Below are positions 35,514 to 46,151 of a DNA stretch of 64,000 nt, piece by piece (within the stretch, counting starts at the first letter, position 1; the number at the start of each line of letters is the position of its first letter). The notes beneath the pieces are model-generated. The model saw only the letters and a program-made list of their open reading frames with translations, searched no databases and was not told where the DNA came from. This stretch comes from Taudactylus pleione (taxonomy: Eukaryota; Chordata; Amphibia; Anura; Myobatrachidae), in the NCBI GenBank assembly GCA_031769625.1, contig JAUIMM010000121.1:14538501-14602500 (forward strand), read 5' to 3'. Both the position numbers and the translations under genes were made by a program.

Positions 35514-36773
35514 TTACCTAAAAAATCTGGCCACCACATCATCGCGTATGGCCCCCCCACATACTGACCTTCGACCAACCTCGGGGGGGCCATCCTCAGG
35601 TAAGGCATCCTCTGGCTGCATTGGGACACCACTCCTTATGGCAATGTTGTGAAATATCCCACACAGGACCACAATTTTCGACACCATATCCGGCACATAC
35701 ATGAGCTCGCCACCAGAGCGGTGGAGGCATCTGAATCGGCCTTTTAAAAGGCCGATACAGCGCTCCACCACTTGCCTGGTGGCTGTAAGTGCGGAATTAT
35801 ACGCACTTTGTGGCCCTGGTGTGGGAGCCAAATAAGGAGTGAGCAGCCAGGACATGCAAGGGTATCCACTGTCTCCTGTGAACAAAAATAGACCACATCA
35901 GGAACACTGTGTATCAAGCTTAACATTGTTATGTACTAAAGGTCTCCACTTACCCAGAAGCCACGCATCACCAGCTTGTAGGTTGGTTAATTTCTGCCAT
36001 ATCCCTGATTGCCGGATGACGAAGGAGTCATGAGCACTTCCGGGTAATTTAGCATTCAGGGACAGGATCTGGAGGGAGGCATCACATACCACCATTACAT
36101 TCAGGGAGTGATAGTGTTTCCTGTTTCTAAATATTGCCTCCAGCCGTGCTGGAGGCTGAAGTGGTATGTGAGTACCATCCACAACCCCTATGATGTGTGG
36201 GAAGCCAGCTATTTGGTAAAAATTGGCCTTGGCCACACTAAGGGCACCCATATCCAAAGGCATTTTAATAAAATGATGGAGGTGCTTGAAAAGTGCCTCC
36301 ATCACTGCCCTCAGGATCCTGGAAAAGGAGGATTGGGAGATGCCTGCCACTATTCCCACCGTTGTTTGAAATGATCCTGAGGCACAGAAATGTAACACCG
36401 CCATAAATTGCGTCAATGGTGGTATTGCTGTTGGACTGTCAATTTGCCGCTCAAGATCACTTTCTATTAATGAGAGAGTGTCTATGATGATTTTGGGAGG
36501 TAGACGGTAGCGTCTTAAAACCTCATCATCGGGCATTCCAAAAAGGGTGACACGTGTTCGAAATATCTGGGGCCTTGCATGCCTACGATGCCTACGCCTG
36601 GGACGAGTTTGAGGTTGGTCGTCTTCCGGGAGCAGGGCCAGAACAATTCGCCCCAGATCTACCTGAAATTCAAAGTTTACAATGTAAGGCTTTTGACCCA
36701 CCCCAAAAGTAAGAAAAAACAACTTAGCTTTCTGATACCATCCATAGCTGCTTACATGCCGGGGTATTGTCAT
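35514..36773 (-). CDS. Harbinger DDE transposase (HARBI1-like nuclease fold), spliced
   Basis: The transposase cuts and pastes the element in the nucleus. Exon 1 runs 36773 to 35954, with the first ATG at 36773. The intron 35953-35876 starts GTAAGT and ends CACAG. Exon 2 runs 35875 to 35514. The junction restores LLGDSGYP, a conserved Harbinger block, giving 393 aa, close to the family length. Catalytic residues are Asp199 in VVDGTHIPL, Asp249 in GSAHDS and Glu311 in VVERCIGLLK. The DDE_Tnp_4/HARBI1 fold is thus complete. A basic Arg/His-rich stretch lies at about 58-67, followed by FGMPDDEVLRRYRLP, typical of these proteins. A TTTCAG just before GTAGATCTGG (codons about 36-38) could be an acceptor, so the true N-terminus may come from an upstream exon. 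It is divergent from Myb gene B across 36774-37713. Confidence 0.88.
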
Positions 36774-36992
36774 GATACGTATAAACTGTAAAAAAGCCAA
36801 CAATGAGACTTCAAAAATTTAGAGGGTGTTTTTTTTGTTTAAAAATTGTTGCAAGCCAACACAGAAAATAGCGGAAAAACACATTTGGCCATCGATGAAA
36901 ACGACATTGCACACCGTACGTCAAATAGGGTTCAAATGGACCCAAAAAATGGAAAAGGGAAAAGCAAAACTGGATTATATGATGAATAAGCC

Positions 36993-37218
36993 GTCAAAAA
37001 TGCGGTAATTAATTCGCAAATGCAAGTCACTACACCAACAGTCAAAAATGCGGTAATTAATTCGCAAATGCAAGTCGCTACACCAACAGTCAAAAATGCG
37101 GTAATTAATTCGCAAATGCAAGTCGCTACACCAACAGTCAAAAATGCGGTAATTAATTCGCAAATGCAAGTCACTACACCAACAGTCAAAAATGCGGTAA
37201 TTAATTCGCAAATGCAAG
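36993..37218. repeat. 48-bp tandem repeat, five copies, between the divergent Harbinger genes
   Basis: GTCAAAAATGCGGTAATTAA recurs at 36993, 37041, 37089, 37137 and 37185. The array lies upstream of both the transposase and Myb gene B. The unit is a multiple of three, so it yields repetitive open frames on both strands that I reject as genes. It could be a regulatory or protein-binding array. Confidence 0.93.
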
Positions 37219-37653
37219 ACAAAAAATGGACTTACCCAACTCGAATATATAAGATTTCCACAAAAAACTTCTTTGGGTCCGAAAACCAAAAAAAACTAAA
37301 AAAGATGAAATGAGTGTTAAACAAATTAACGAACCACAAAACAGAAGAATACACCAATTGGCCACAAATTTGAATGCACAAAACTTACCAAATCAGGAAA
37401 GGATGTTGAAAAAATGAAAAAAATGCGAACGGAAAAACCAAAGAAATGTAGCAAAAACAAACAAAAAAACAACTCTGCCAAATCCTCCAAACGCAAACAT
37501 CCAAATCCAAACCACTTAACCGACAACACTCCAACAACCCCACCTCGAATCCACACACACCAAGCAATAAATAGTGTTTATTTTCCCGCACAAATTAAGG
37601 ATGAATCATAGGGACGCACAATCAATGATGCGGCCGCAAACTAAGGACGCATG

Positions 37654-37661
37654 TATAAATA
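37654..37661 (+). promoter_or_regulatory. Candidate TATA box of Myb gene B
   Basis: TATAAATA lies 60 bp upstream of the ATG at 37714, immediately followed by a CRE-like ACGTCAC at 37661-37667. A start about 30 bp downstream would give a leader of about 30 bases. Confidence 0.45.
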
Positions 37662-37713
37662 CGTCACGAAATCACATAGAATTTCTGGATGATTTCATGC
37701 TGGAAGCAGAGAC

Positions 37714-38997
37714 ATGGCTTCAAACCAGGGAAACAATGGTCAAAATTGCGGCGGTAAGGCCTTCATGCATTTTGTGTCAATGATTCTTTTAAAACATAAT
37801 ATTGTGCAAGTTGTGAAGTGGCTAAATCTGCATATTTACCCAAATAGGTGAGGAGGATGACATGGAAGAGACTGCTGGCCCCAGTCAACCCGCCAAAGCT
37901 GCCAAAAAAAAAAGGCAGCCACATTTCACAAGCAAGGAGATGGAGGTTTTGATCCAGAAGTGCGTTGACATCCTGCCCCAGGCAGCCAGGAATATGAGCC
38001 AAAGCCAGAAGTGGAGAATGTGGGAGGAGGTCGCCGTTGCTGTCAATAGGGTGGGTGATTATGTCCGTCTAGCCCGGGATGTCAAACGGCGGTAAGTAAA
38101 CACTTTCCCATCCTATAAACAAACCCCATTGTAAAAAAAAGGATAATGGTTCCAAATTCATTCCACAGATGGGCAGACTTCAAATATCGTCTCAAACAAA
38201 AACTTGCCGACAGGGCTAGGCATGCAAGGGGGACAGGTGGGGGTCCCACCCCTGTGTCATTGGAGTTGACAGACTTAGAAGAGATGGCACAGGGGTGTGT
38301 GCAGGCTGTGGAGGTGTTTGGCGTGTCCAACATGGATACGGACATGCCAGACTTTGCGGCTCCTCATGTTGGCCAAGGTAAGTCTTGTGATGTCACCAAC
38401 TCAGAAATGCTATTGTGCCAATATGTAGATTCTAATGTGAGTCTTTTCTCCAATTTCCTAACAGAGACAGAGGCGGATGAGTCTGCTCCAGAGGGGAGCC
38501 TTGGCCGCAGAATTTCTGCTGGCTCTGCAGGGGAGGAACCAGTACATCCGGCTGAGGACCCTGCAGAAGCCAGTCCAGGGCGTGCCCCCTCGCAGGCAGT
38601 GGGCCTCCTCACAGAACTCAATTTTAAATCGGATTGCCATACGGAGATTCTGCAGAGGATGGACGCCAGTCTGATACGGGTGGCTGAGGCCCTGGAGCAA
38701 AATGCTGCGGCCGTGACCATTGGTCAGGCCCTGGCGGAAAATACCAGGGCCAACATCCGCATCGCCGATGCCCTGGAGCAGCTCGTTCGCCAGCACATGG
38801 TGGAGCCGACCTCCCTTCCTGCCGGAACATCCGGATCCTCCACCTCTGGCACAACATCAGCCAATCCTCCAAATGTGCCTAGCCCTGTGCCTAGTCCAGA
38901 GGCCACAACATCTGCCTCTGGACAGGCCAGCCCGATGGCATCCCGGACCCGGTCTGGCGCCCACCCTCACCCAGCCAAACGGGCGAGAAAACGGTGA
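37714..38997 (+). CDS. Myb/SANT-like protein B of the Harbinger element, four exons
   Basis: My model joins 37714-37753, 37848-38091, 38169-38377 and 38465-38997 (341 aa). All introns are GT-AG (GTAAGG, GTAAGT, GTAAGT donors) with matching phases. Intron 3 is 87 nt, a multiple of three without stops, so a naive reading keeps it. Exons 2 and 3 encode a Myb/SANT or trihelix-like domain: HFTSKEMEVLIQKCVDILPQ, then KWRMWEEVAVAVN and, across the splice, VKRRWADFKYRLKQKL. Exon 4 has an acidic stretch, a helical region (CHTEILQRMDASLIRVAEAL, NIRIADALEQLV) that could form a coiled coil, then a Ser/Thr/Pro-rich tail ending in basic HPAKRARKR, a likely nuclear localisation signal. In Harbinger elements the Myb-like partner carries the transposase into the nucleus and binds the ends; this protein fits that role best. 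It is divergent from the transposase. Confidence 0.8.
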
Positions 38998-39202
38998 CAG
39001 CAATGGCGACTTTTCCCACACTCCTTCTGTGCTTGGCTCATATTCCTTTCTGGTCAAAACTTCCCTCTCCTTTCTTGTGAAATGTTTTTAAATTTTGTAT
39101 TTACGCTTATGTTAGTAGTTATGTTATATTTTTTTTTGGATCAAATATCTTGGCCACAAAAAAAGGCAATACAATATTAGGCCAATTTGTTTGTGTGTAA
39201 AC

Positions 39203-39208
39203 AATAAA
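39203..39208 (+). promoter_or_regulatory. Candidate poly(A) signal AATAAA for Myb gene B
   Basis: AATAAA about 205 bp after the stop codon, in AT-rich DNA. Confidence 0.5.
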
Positions 39209-40489
39209 TTTAAAACAAAACACTGACATTGTATTGTGACATTATTGTACAAATGGGTTACATTTAATCCTGGCCTTAAACGCAAAAACTGACCCTCTTT
39301 AAAAAAAAAAAAGGCCTCTTTAAGGAACGTTTAAAAAATCACATAGCGATGCAAATTCCACAGTAAACCAAAAAAAAGGGGAGCCAATTAAAAGATGATG
39401 ACATTATTGTTACAATAGGCCATAACCACCAAATTGTGGCCAAAATAAAACCCCAAAAATGTACGCTAATTGATTGTGTAATCATGACATTAGCAGCTCT
39501 GATTTCCACCTGCGTACGCTTTTGTGCTATCCCAATAAACTGCTTTCCAAACACATACCAAGCCGGATTTCAATCCAACACTAATTACTTTACTGACCAG
39601 CCGCGATTAATCGCTGCACCATCGTGGAGTCCCGGGACGGAGGAGAAGGCCATCGCCAATGTGGTCGAGTAATCCTGACCCTAAGCTGTGCGAGCATTTT
39701 GAAGGGAAAGCGGATGTTTCAGTGACGTATGAGACGGTCCGAACACATTTGACGTTCGCATCTGCTAATGTATGTACGCCCCAAAAACGCCTCGCCACGC
39801 CTGCGTTTTTTCATCTCCACCCCCGTCAACACCCAAAAACGCCCTGTTCTGTCAATCACATTTGACATGTCACTTCCTGTACGCTATTTTAGGAACGAGA
39901 GAAAAAAAGCTCGCAATCTGCCGTACGCACATGCGCAGTGTAACACCGATGCATGCGCGGTTAGTCAACATCGGAACGCAACGAGCGTACTGTTGTTAAC
40001 GTGCGGCTCTGAATGAGGGCCTAAGTCTGTTCATGAATACCAAAATAACGTTATTTAAGGAAAATGTCCTTAAAAACGTTATTTTAGTGTTGATGAATAG
40101 GCCCCATATAGTCTGATAATTACCCCAATGGTATTGTGGGGGTGTGGCTAGCTGCACGTGTCCACAAGCGCTGCTTGTACTTAGTAGCGCCACTGAGGGT
40201 GCATTTCGGGCACTTTTTGTTGCCTTTTATCCTCATGCCGAGCTACATGCTCTCTGCAACACGCCAAGTAGTTAACTATGGACCATATAAAAGTTAAACA
40301 GCAAGAAGTGCTTCATATAAAGAAGAACTACACTATAAGTACAGACTTGATCTCACACCTTGAAAAACTGCTGGTCATCATTCACTTCACTACTATAAAC
40401 TGTACAGCTGCTGCATAATGAGTGACTGCTGTAGTACTGACTGATACACACCGATGTGTGTATTAGAGGTTAGGTCTAAAATCTAGTGG

Positions 40490-41510
40490 GCTAAAGGACC
40501 TGGTCCTTCTGTCCACTTGGATTTAGCTTATTCTATATAAATATGCTAGAACCAAGTGGGCTAAAGGACCTGGGCCCTGATTCAGACCCACTCGCGAGCG
40601 GCTGTCTGCTCGCAAGTGGGTCGATGGTCTGCACTGCGCATGCGCACGACGGACTTTCCTTCGCTCGTAGTCTGATCAAAGGGGGCGTGCTGTCGATGTT
40701 GATTGACAGCACGCCCCCTTTGGTGGGCGTGCCTGCCAGACGGAGGCGTTCCCAAGGGAACGCCTACCGTCAGAAGCCGGCCCCACTGACATCACTAGTG
40801 ATGTCAGTGGGAGTGATTTTGGCTCTGATAGAGCCAAAATCACTCCGGGCCTTGCGGTTGAGAAACTCAACCGCAGGCTTCTGCTCGCAGTGGCGATGGT
40901 CAAGACCATTGCGACCATCATCCTGCACGCTTGTATATGCTGTGGGTGGTGACCCACAGCTATACGAGCGTCCAGGAGGACGCTCAATATTAATGGAGGT
41001 GGGCCCTGAGTCAGAGCGAGCGCTCTGGTCAGAGCGTCCGGCTCTGAATCAGGGCCTTGGTCCTTCAGTGCACTTGGATTTAGCTTATTCTATATAAATA
41101 TGCTAGAACCAAGTGGTCTAAAGGACCTGGTCCTTCAGTCCACTTCGATTTAGCTTATTCCACACTGCTAGAACCAAGTGGGCTAAAGGACCTTTTATTC
41201 TCTGGGCAACATAATTAACCTGTTTTATATAGGTTTGCAGCAGCCACATAGGCAGAAGGACCTGGTCCTTTAGCCCACTTGTATCTAGTCTTTTTAATAT
41301 AGTTAAGCTAGAACCAAGTGGGCTAAATGATCCTTTTATTCTCTTTGCAACGTAATTAACCTGTTTTATATAGGTTTGCAGCAGCCACATAGGCAGAAGG
41401 ACCTGGTCCTTCAGTGCACTTGGATTTAGCCATTTTTATATAGTTAAGGAAGAACCTAATAGGCTAAAGGACCTTTTATTCTCTGGGCAAATTAACTTAC
41501 CTGTTTTATA
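40490..41510. repeat. Diverged tandem repeats (AACCAAGTGGGCTAAAGGAC), split by a MITE
   Basis: Units contain AGAACCAAGTGGGCTAAAGG, TTTAGCTTATTCTATATAAA and AGGTTTGCAGCAGCCACATA in varying combinations. AAGTGGGCTAAAGGACC and its near-complement GGTCCTT.AG.CCACTT make each unit partly palindromic. The MITE at 40573-41056 interrupts the array. Confidence 0.8.
40573..41056. mobile_element. Harbinger-type MITE, A-type
   Basis: Starts GGCCCTGATTCAGACCC, ends GGCTCTGAATCAGGGCC. Hairpin chain as in 22355-22903 with one stem shortened (near 40640-40675). Flanks CTG and TTG would be a 3-bp duplication with one change. Sits inside a tandem repeat unit. Confidence 0.87.
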
Positions 41511-41520
41511 GAGTTATATA

Positions 41521-43506
41521 GTACATCATCCAATAAGGTCAACGGTCAAGGGGCTTGATTCAGATTTGTACACAAACTCAATAGGCTTGCAGAGTATGAT
41601 GGTGAGAGATCTGCACTTGCACAGATGTAGCACTACTGATGTGTAGATTTTGTGCTCACATGACCCCTTTACAACAGATTCTTCTCCTCACGTCCATCTG
41701 TGTGCCCTACATACAAACGGCTTTTTCCTCCAATGCCGTCACTTCAACATGAGCTTATTCCCTACACTGCACAGGCTCCGTATCTTAGCCTCTTTTATTG
41801 CATCATGAGGGCCTGGTTCAGATGTGCACGTTATTGTAGCTGCGTCTATGTATTTTTACTCAGCGGAAATACATCTTTATGCTAATGCCGTAGCCGATGG
41901 GTTTCCTACTGAGACACCTGTCGGCTGCGGTGCTAATCCTCCGCTGTGAGCATTAAGACACAGTATTGTTGGCACCATCAGAGATTTCACCAGCACTATG
42001 GAGGTGCAATTTATCCATCTGAACATGGCCGCCATGGTAAGCACAGCTGTGTCTGGCTAGCCACCCCGTTACCTCCCTGAGATGCTCATATCACCGCATA
42101 CAATCATGATTAGCATCTTAGAGTGGTAAATCATTGGGACAAATGCGCATAGTGAGAATGTCATCAACAATGTGCGCCTGTGACACAGGCCCTGAGCCCG
42201 CCAGAACTATCATATTGTAGGGGTGTGGAGCGATTGACAAACTATGGCTCCTATTGATTATCCCCATCTGATGGTATAGAAAACTAATCACCGGTGGTAA
42301 AGAATAAATAGATGTGCAGTACGGATGTGCATCAATTTCCAATAATTCAACAGCATTAATGGTCATCTCCCAGGACATGGCGATTAGGATAGATTCTTTA
42401 GGCATGATGTAGTGATAGAATTGATCCTAAAATCACAATGCTGCAAAAATTAAATTACCTTTCATGAATGATGGTCACACACAGCAAACCAATGCTATGT
42501 CCTCAATGCAGAAGCGGATCACAAGAGTCGTCAGGAGAAATTTATTTACACGAGATGCCTCTTGCGGAATTTCAAAATTTGAGCGCTGTGTATAAAGATA
42601 CACCAGTTGTTCACTAATTAACTTACAATCAGCCCCAATGTCCTATTTTATATAGTTAAGCTACAGCCAGGGCCGTATTGTGCCTCTGTTAACACGGAAC
42701 AGTTGATGCTGTGTGTCCTCAGTGGCTTACCACAGCCCTTGGACTCCCACTTCAATCCACAACTAGCTGGCTACAGGGCTTGATTCAGACTTGTGAATAC
42801 AGTAAGATAGAGCAAGTAACGGTGCACCTGGACAAACCATGCTGAGATACAAGCGGGCAGATACATACATTATGTGTGCATGCAGGGTAAATACTGGCTG
42901 CTTTTGCATGTAGCCCACAAATACTGCACAATTTTATTATTACACTGCAATTTACATTTCAGTTTGGACACATCCCTCCCAAATGGGATGCCTTCTGCAT
43001 CACGGCAGCTGCAATGCCTGCCCTGATATTAATCCTGAAGCCTCTGACAATCCCGGCTCCGGCATCCCAACCACTGGTATACCGAAGGTAAGTAGCGGGC
43101 TTGGGGGAGGGTTAGCATGCGGGGAGGGAAAGGTTAGGCACTAGGAGGGAAAGGTTAGGCACAAATAAGTGTCGGTATGCTAGCCCTGTAGGGATGCCAG
43201 TGACGGGATCCCGAGCACCGGCATCCCATATCAATCTCCTCTATATCTCTCATTTTAAATCAGACACACCTGCAGTGCAGCATGGTGTTAGCAAAATACT
43301 CAGTTACTGCTCAATCTTATTGTATTGGCAGCTCTGTATCAGGCCCATAAATAGGTCATTCTGTTGGGGCTGGCGTCACCCCCCATCACAGCTCCTCTTC
43401 CTTACAGCCAGCAATGACTTGGAGGCGGCCCCTGCACACGGACTATCTGCGAGGTGAGCAGCCGAACAGGTAATTGACAGCCGTATGTGCTGACCTAGTG
43501 GTCTTA
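41521..43506. other. No gene recognised
   Basis: Several GGCTTGATTCAGA or GGCCTGGTTCAGA stretches (41554, 41812, 42778) look like decayed MITE ends, but no matching right ends could be paired. Open frames here are short and without domains. Confidence 0.5.
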
Positions 43507-44102
43507 GGGCCTGATTCAGAGCTGTTCGCTATTTGCGGTCGTTCGTTCAAAAACAAGGGGTGGCTATTCAAATGATCCGTTCGCAAATTGCAGTCTGTTC
43601 ACACCTCTAAGTCTGAACGAGCGAGCAAAACATACGCTCGTTTATTTGATAAAAACGCCCCCTGGCCGCTCGCACCATACGTCATGTCCGCTATTTATTA
43701 GATTAATCGAGTACATCGTACAGCGTATGAACTGCTCGCTATTCTTGTGGTTGGTTTTTTCAACCGCTATTTTGCGAGCAGTTCTGAGTTCAAAAAAACC
43801 AAGTGACGTGGTCAATGACGCTGCTGTATTAATTATGCACTCCCTTAAAACGCCCGTTTTGACCTTTAAGCACGCCTGCGTTCGAATTCCACTCCCCCGT
43901 TTCCAAGCACCTTCCCGTTACCACCCACATACGCCTCCTCCTGTCACTCAAAATAGCAGGCAAACGCTATATAGCGTACAAACGATTTTCGGCCGCACTG
44001 ACTGGTTCGCACATGCGTACTAAAACCGTACGCATGCGCAGATGTGCGAACATCGCTCGGAACGAGCGTACGGCCACTAGCGAGCGGCTCTGAACGAGGG
44101 CC
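43507..44102. mobile_element. Harbinger-type MITE, close in content to the autonomous ends, TSD TTA
   Basis: Starts GGGCCTGATTCAGAGC, ends GGCTCTGAACGAGGGCC, flanked by TTA at 43504-43506 and 44103-44105. It lacks the hairpin chain. Its right part (ATGCGCAGATGTGCGAACAT, ACGAGCGTACGG) resembles the right subterminal part of the 7.5 kb Harbinger element, so it may be an internal-deletion relative. Confidence 0.82.
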
Positions 44103-44522
44103 TTACTTGGCAATGGAGGCTCCTCATCTCATGAAGTTCAAAGTTGGTAACTGCCAAGGACTACTATTACCATCATACACTGCACCAGCAGCATGTTATA
44201 TGTAGGCGGATATTTAAATATTGCTGATAGTAGGATCCTGTGGGAGATATATTCCACAGCTGGCCAGTACTCTTGTACCTGTGCTGTGCCTGTTGTGTGG
44301 TGAGTCATGGAGGATGCAAAGACACATTGCGCTCTGTATATGTGAATGAGACCTATGGAAAGGTTACAGCTACAGTATACAGACTGGTCCATCCCCAGCT
44401 CTGTCTGGTTGGTCTGTTATAATCTTGGCTTTAGCGAGGAGATTGTATTGTACAGTGACACCACCTGTGCTAAGCTGGATAGTAATGTGCAAAGCCGATT
44501 ACACTTCCAGGTCTCAGACTCA

Positions 44523-44975
44523 GGGGACTATTCATGATGTTAATTATCGGGGTCCGACTTGCTGCAGAATCCGGAATGTCCCGCTGTGTATGGGGACAGC
44601 GGGACATTCCGTGAGAGGATAAGCAGGAGATATCTGTGATACTAGTGTATGGGGACAGCGGGTCATGGAAGGTAAGTAGGAGATATCTGTGATACTAGTG
44701 TATGAGGACAGCGGCCATTCCGGGAGAAGGTAAGTAGGAGATATCTGTGATACTAGTGTATGGGGACAGTGGGCCATTCCGGGAGAGGAAGGTAAGTAGG
44801 AGATATCTGTGATACTAGTGTATGGGGACAGCGGGTCATTCCAGGAGAGAAAGGTAAGCATCTCCTGCTTTACCCTCTTGAGGAATGGGCCGATAACTTA
44901 ATTTTTGCAATTACAGGTGAAAATGTTAATTTTCACCTGCTTTTGTAAAACATTAAGTGATGATGAATAGGCCCC
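44523..44975. mobile_element. MITE of GGGGCCTATTCAT family with internal tandem repeats
   Basis: Ends GGGGACTATTCATGATG and TGATGAATAGGCCCC. About five diverged units of 50-62 bp at 44580-44858 carry GGAGATATCTGTGATACTAG and ATGGGGACAGCGG. The host element at 31328-40105 also contains GGAGATATCTGTGAT. Confidence 0.75.
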
Positions 44976-46151
44976 TCTGTCTGCATGCATTAGCAGTGAG
45001 GGTAGAGAGGCGCAGTGTTAGACCTGGCCACCAGAGGAAGTGAAAACTTCCTACATGGACATCTTCTATCGACTTGCAGTAATCTGGTAAAGGAGTATGC
45101 TATGTAGAGTGCTTCTGTAATGGTCCTGTAGCAGCAGAGGAGCTGAGTTCATCAGGTTTGTCTCTCTATTATACCCCTTTCAGACAGAAGACACAGTAAA
45201 TACATGGGTCTATCAACCCGGGAAAATTCCCAGGTCTCAGTCCGAGACCCCTATTTACACTACACCAAAAACCTGGGAAATTCCAGGGTTGGATACGTTC
45301 ACACTGAACCCGGGTCTGCCCTGGTATTTGTTGTTAATTTAAAGGGGACGCTTTGTTTTTTTGGTCACAGAAATGACATAAAATAAAACTTACCATTTTT
45401 AGATTAAATGCCACTAAGTTTGTTTTTATCAAATGTTTTTTTTTTTACTGAAAACCAATGCATTTTTTATATTACAACAATAGAAGAAATTTAAGGAATG
45501 AATATAGCCTCTGGAAAGTTTCGTCCTATACAAAGACATTTTCACATAAAAACGTTGAACATAGGGGGGCGTGGCCACGGCAGCAATAGTGTAGGACACA
45601 GGGACTCTGAGCTCTCCGGCTGATAATCCTGCTTACCCCTCCTGAGACCCCTATATCAACGTTACTACCCTGCTGTCTCTCACATACCTTGCCAGGAACC
45701 TGCTGACTTGGTTGGAGCTGTGTGGCGTGAGGAGAGTGGCTCTTGAGGGCCTCCATTGCCTGGGCCTGCCTGTCTTTAGATCCTGTGATTCCAGAGCTGC
45801 ACCCAGGCCTCTCCTCTCCTGTTGGCTTCTGTATTACGCAGCCTGTCTGTGCCTGACAATGGGGCTTTGCTGGGAGCTTCTGGTCTGCTTCTCTTGCCTG
45901 GCTTGTGTTTAGAGTCAGGGTCAGGGAGGTTATCTCTCAGTCTGATACTGCCAGAGTTCTGCCAGACATCACTATTTCTCCCTGCTCTGTGTGGAGAACT
46001 GTCAGCTCTGCAACTGTGGGACTCTACACTTCACTCTCTGTGAGGGATTTCTAAGTTTGGAGGGATCTCTGCCTGTTGCTGCTGCTGTGTCACTACCTGT
46101 GCATTTATATAACTTGTCTCCTACGTTATTCTCCTACATTATATTAATACT

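Larger units (their letters stand above)
32532..40021. mobile_element. Harbinger (PIF) transposon, 7.49 kb, three genes, TSD TAA
   Basis: Terminal repeats GGCCCTCATTCAGACCC (left) and GGCTCTGAATGAGGGCC (right) are flanked by TAA at 32529-32531 and 40022-40024, the 3-bp duplication expected of Harbinger. Inside are a Myb/SANT-like gene (33206-34696, plus), a DDE transposase (36773-35514, minus) and a second Myb/SANT-like gene (37714-38997, plus). All three read without a stop after removing introns with consensus splice sites. Known vertebrate Harbinger elements encode a transposase and one Myb-like partner needed for nuclear import and end binding; the second Myb-like gene is unusual. The subterminal regions are rich in GTACG motifs and poly-A/T. 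Confidence 0.93.
31328..40105. mobile_element. MITE of GGGGCCTATTCAT family hosting two insertions, TSD ATA
   Basis: Ends GGGGCCTATTCATTAAACC and GTTGATGAATAGGCCCC, with ATA at 31325-31327 and 40106-40108. Without its inserts (31966-32495 and 32532-40021) it would be about 750 bp. The 30-odd bases between the two inserts form a palindrome around GGAGATATCTGTGATATC, probably its central hairpin. Confidence 0.8.

Noticed and set aside
36932..37313. Repetitive frames on both strands
   Set aside because: They are translations of the 48-bp tandem array, which has no stop in several frames.
38378..38464. In-frame 87-nt segment of Myb gene B kept as coding
   Set aside because: It begins GTAAGT and ends CCTAACAG, and joining its flanks keeps the phase, so I treat it as an intron that happens to lack stops.
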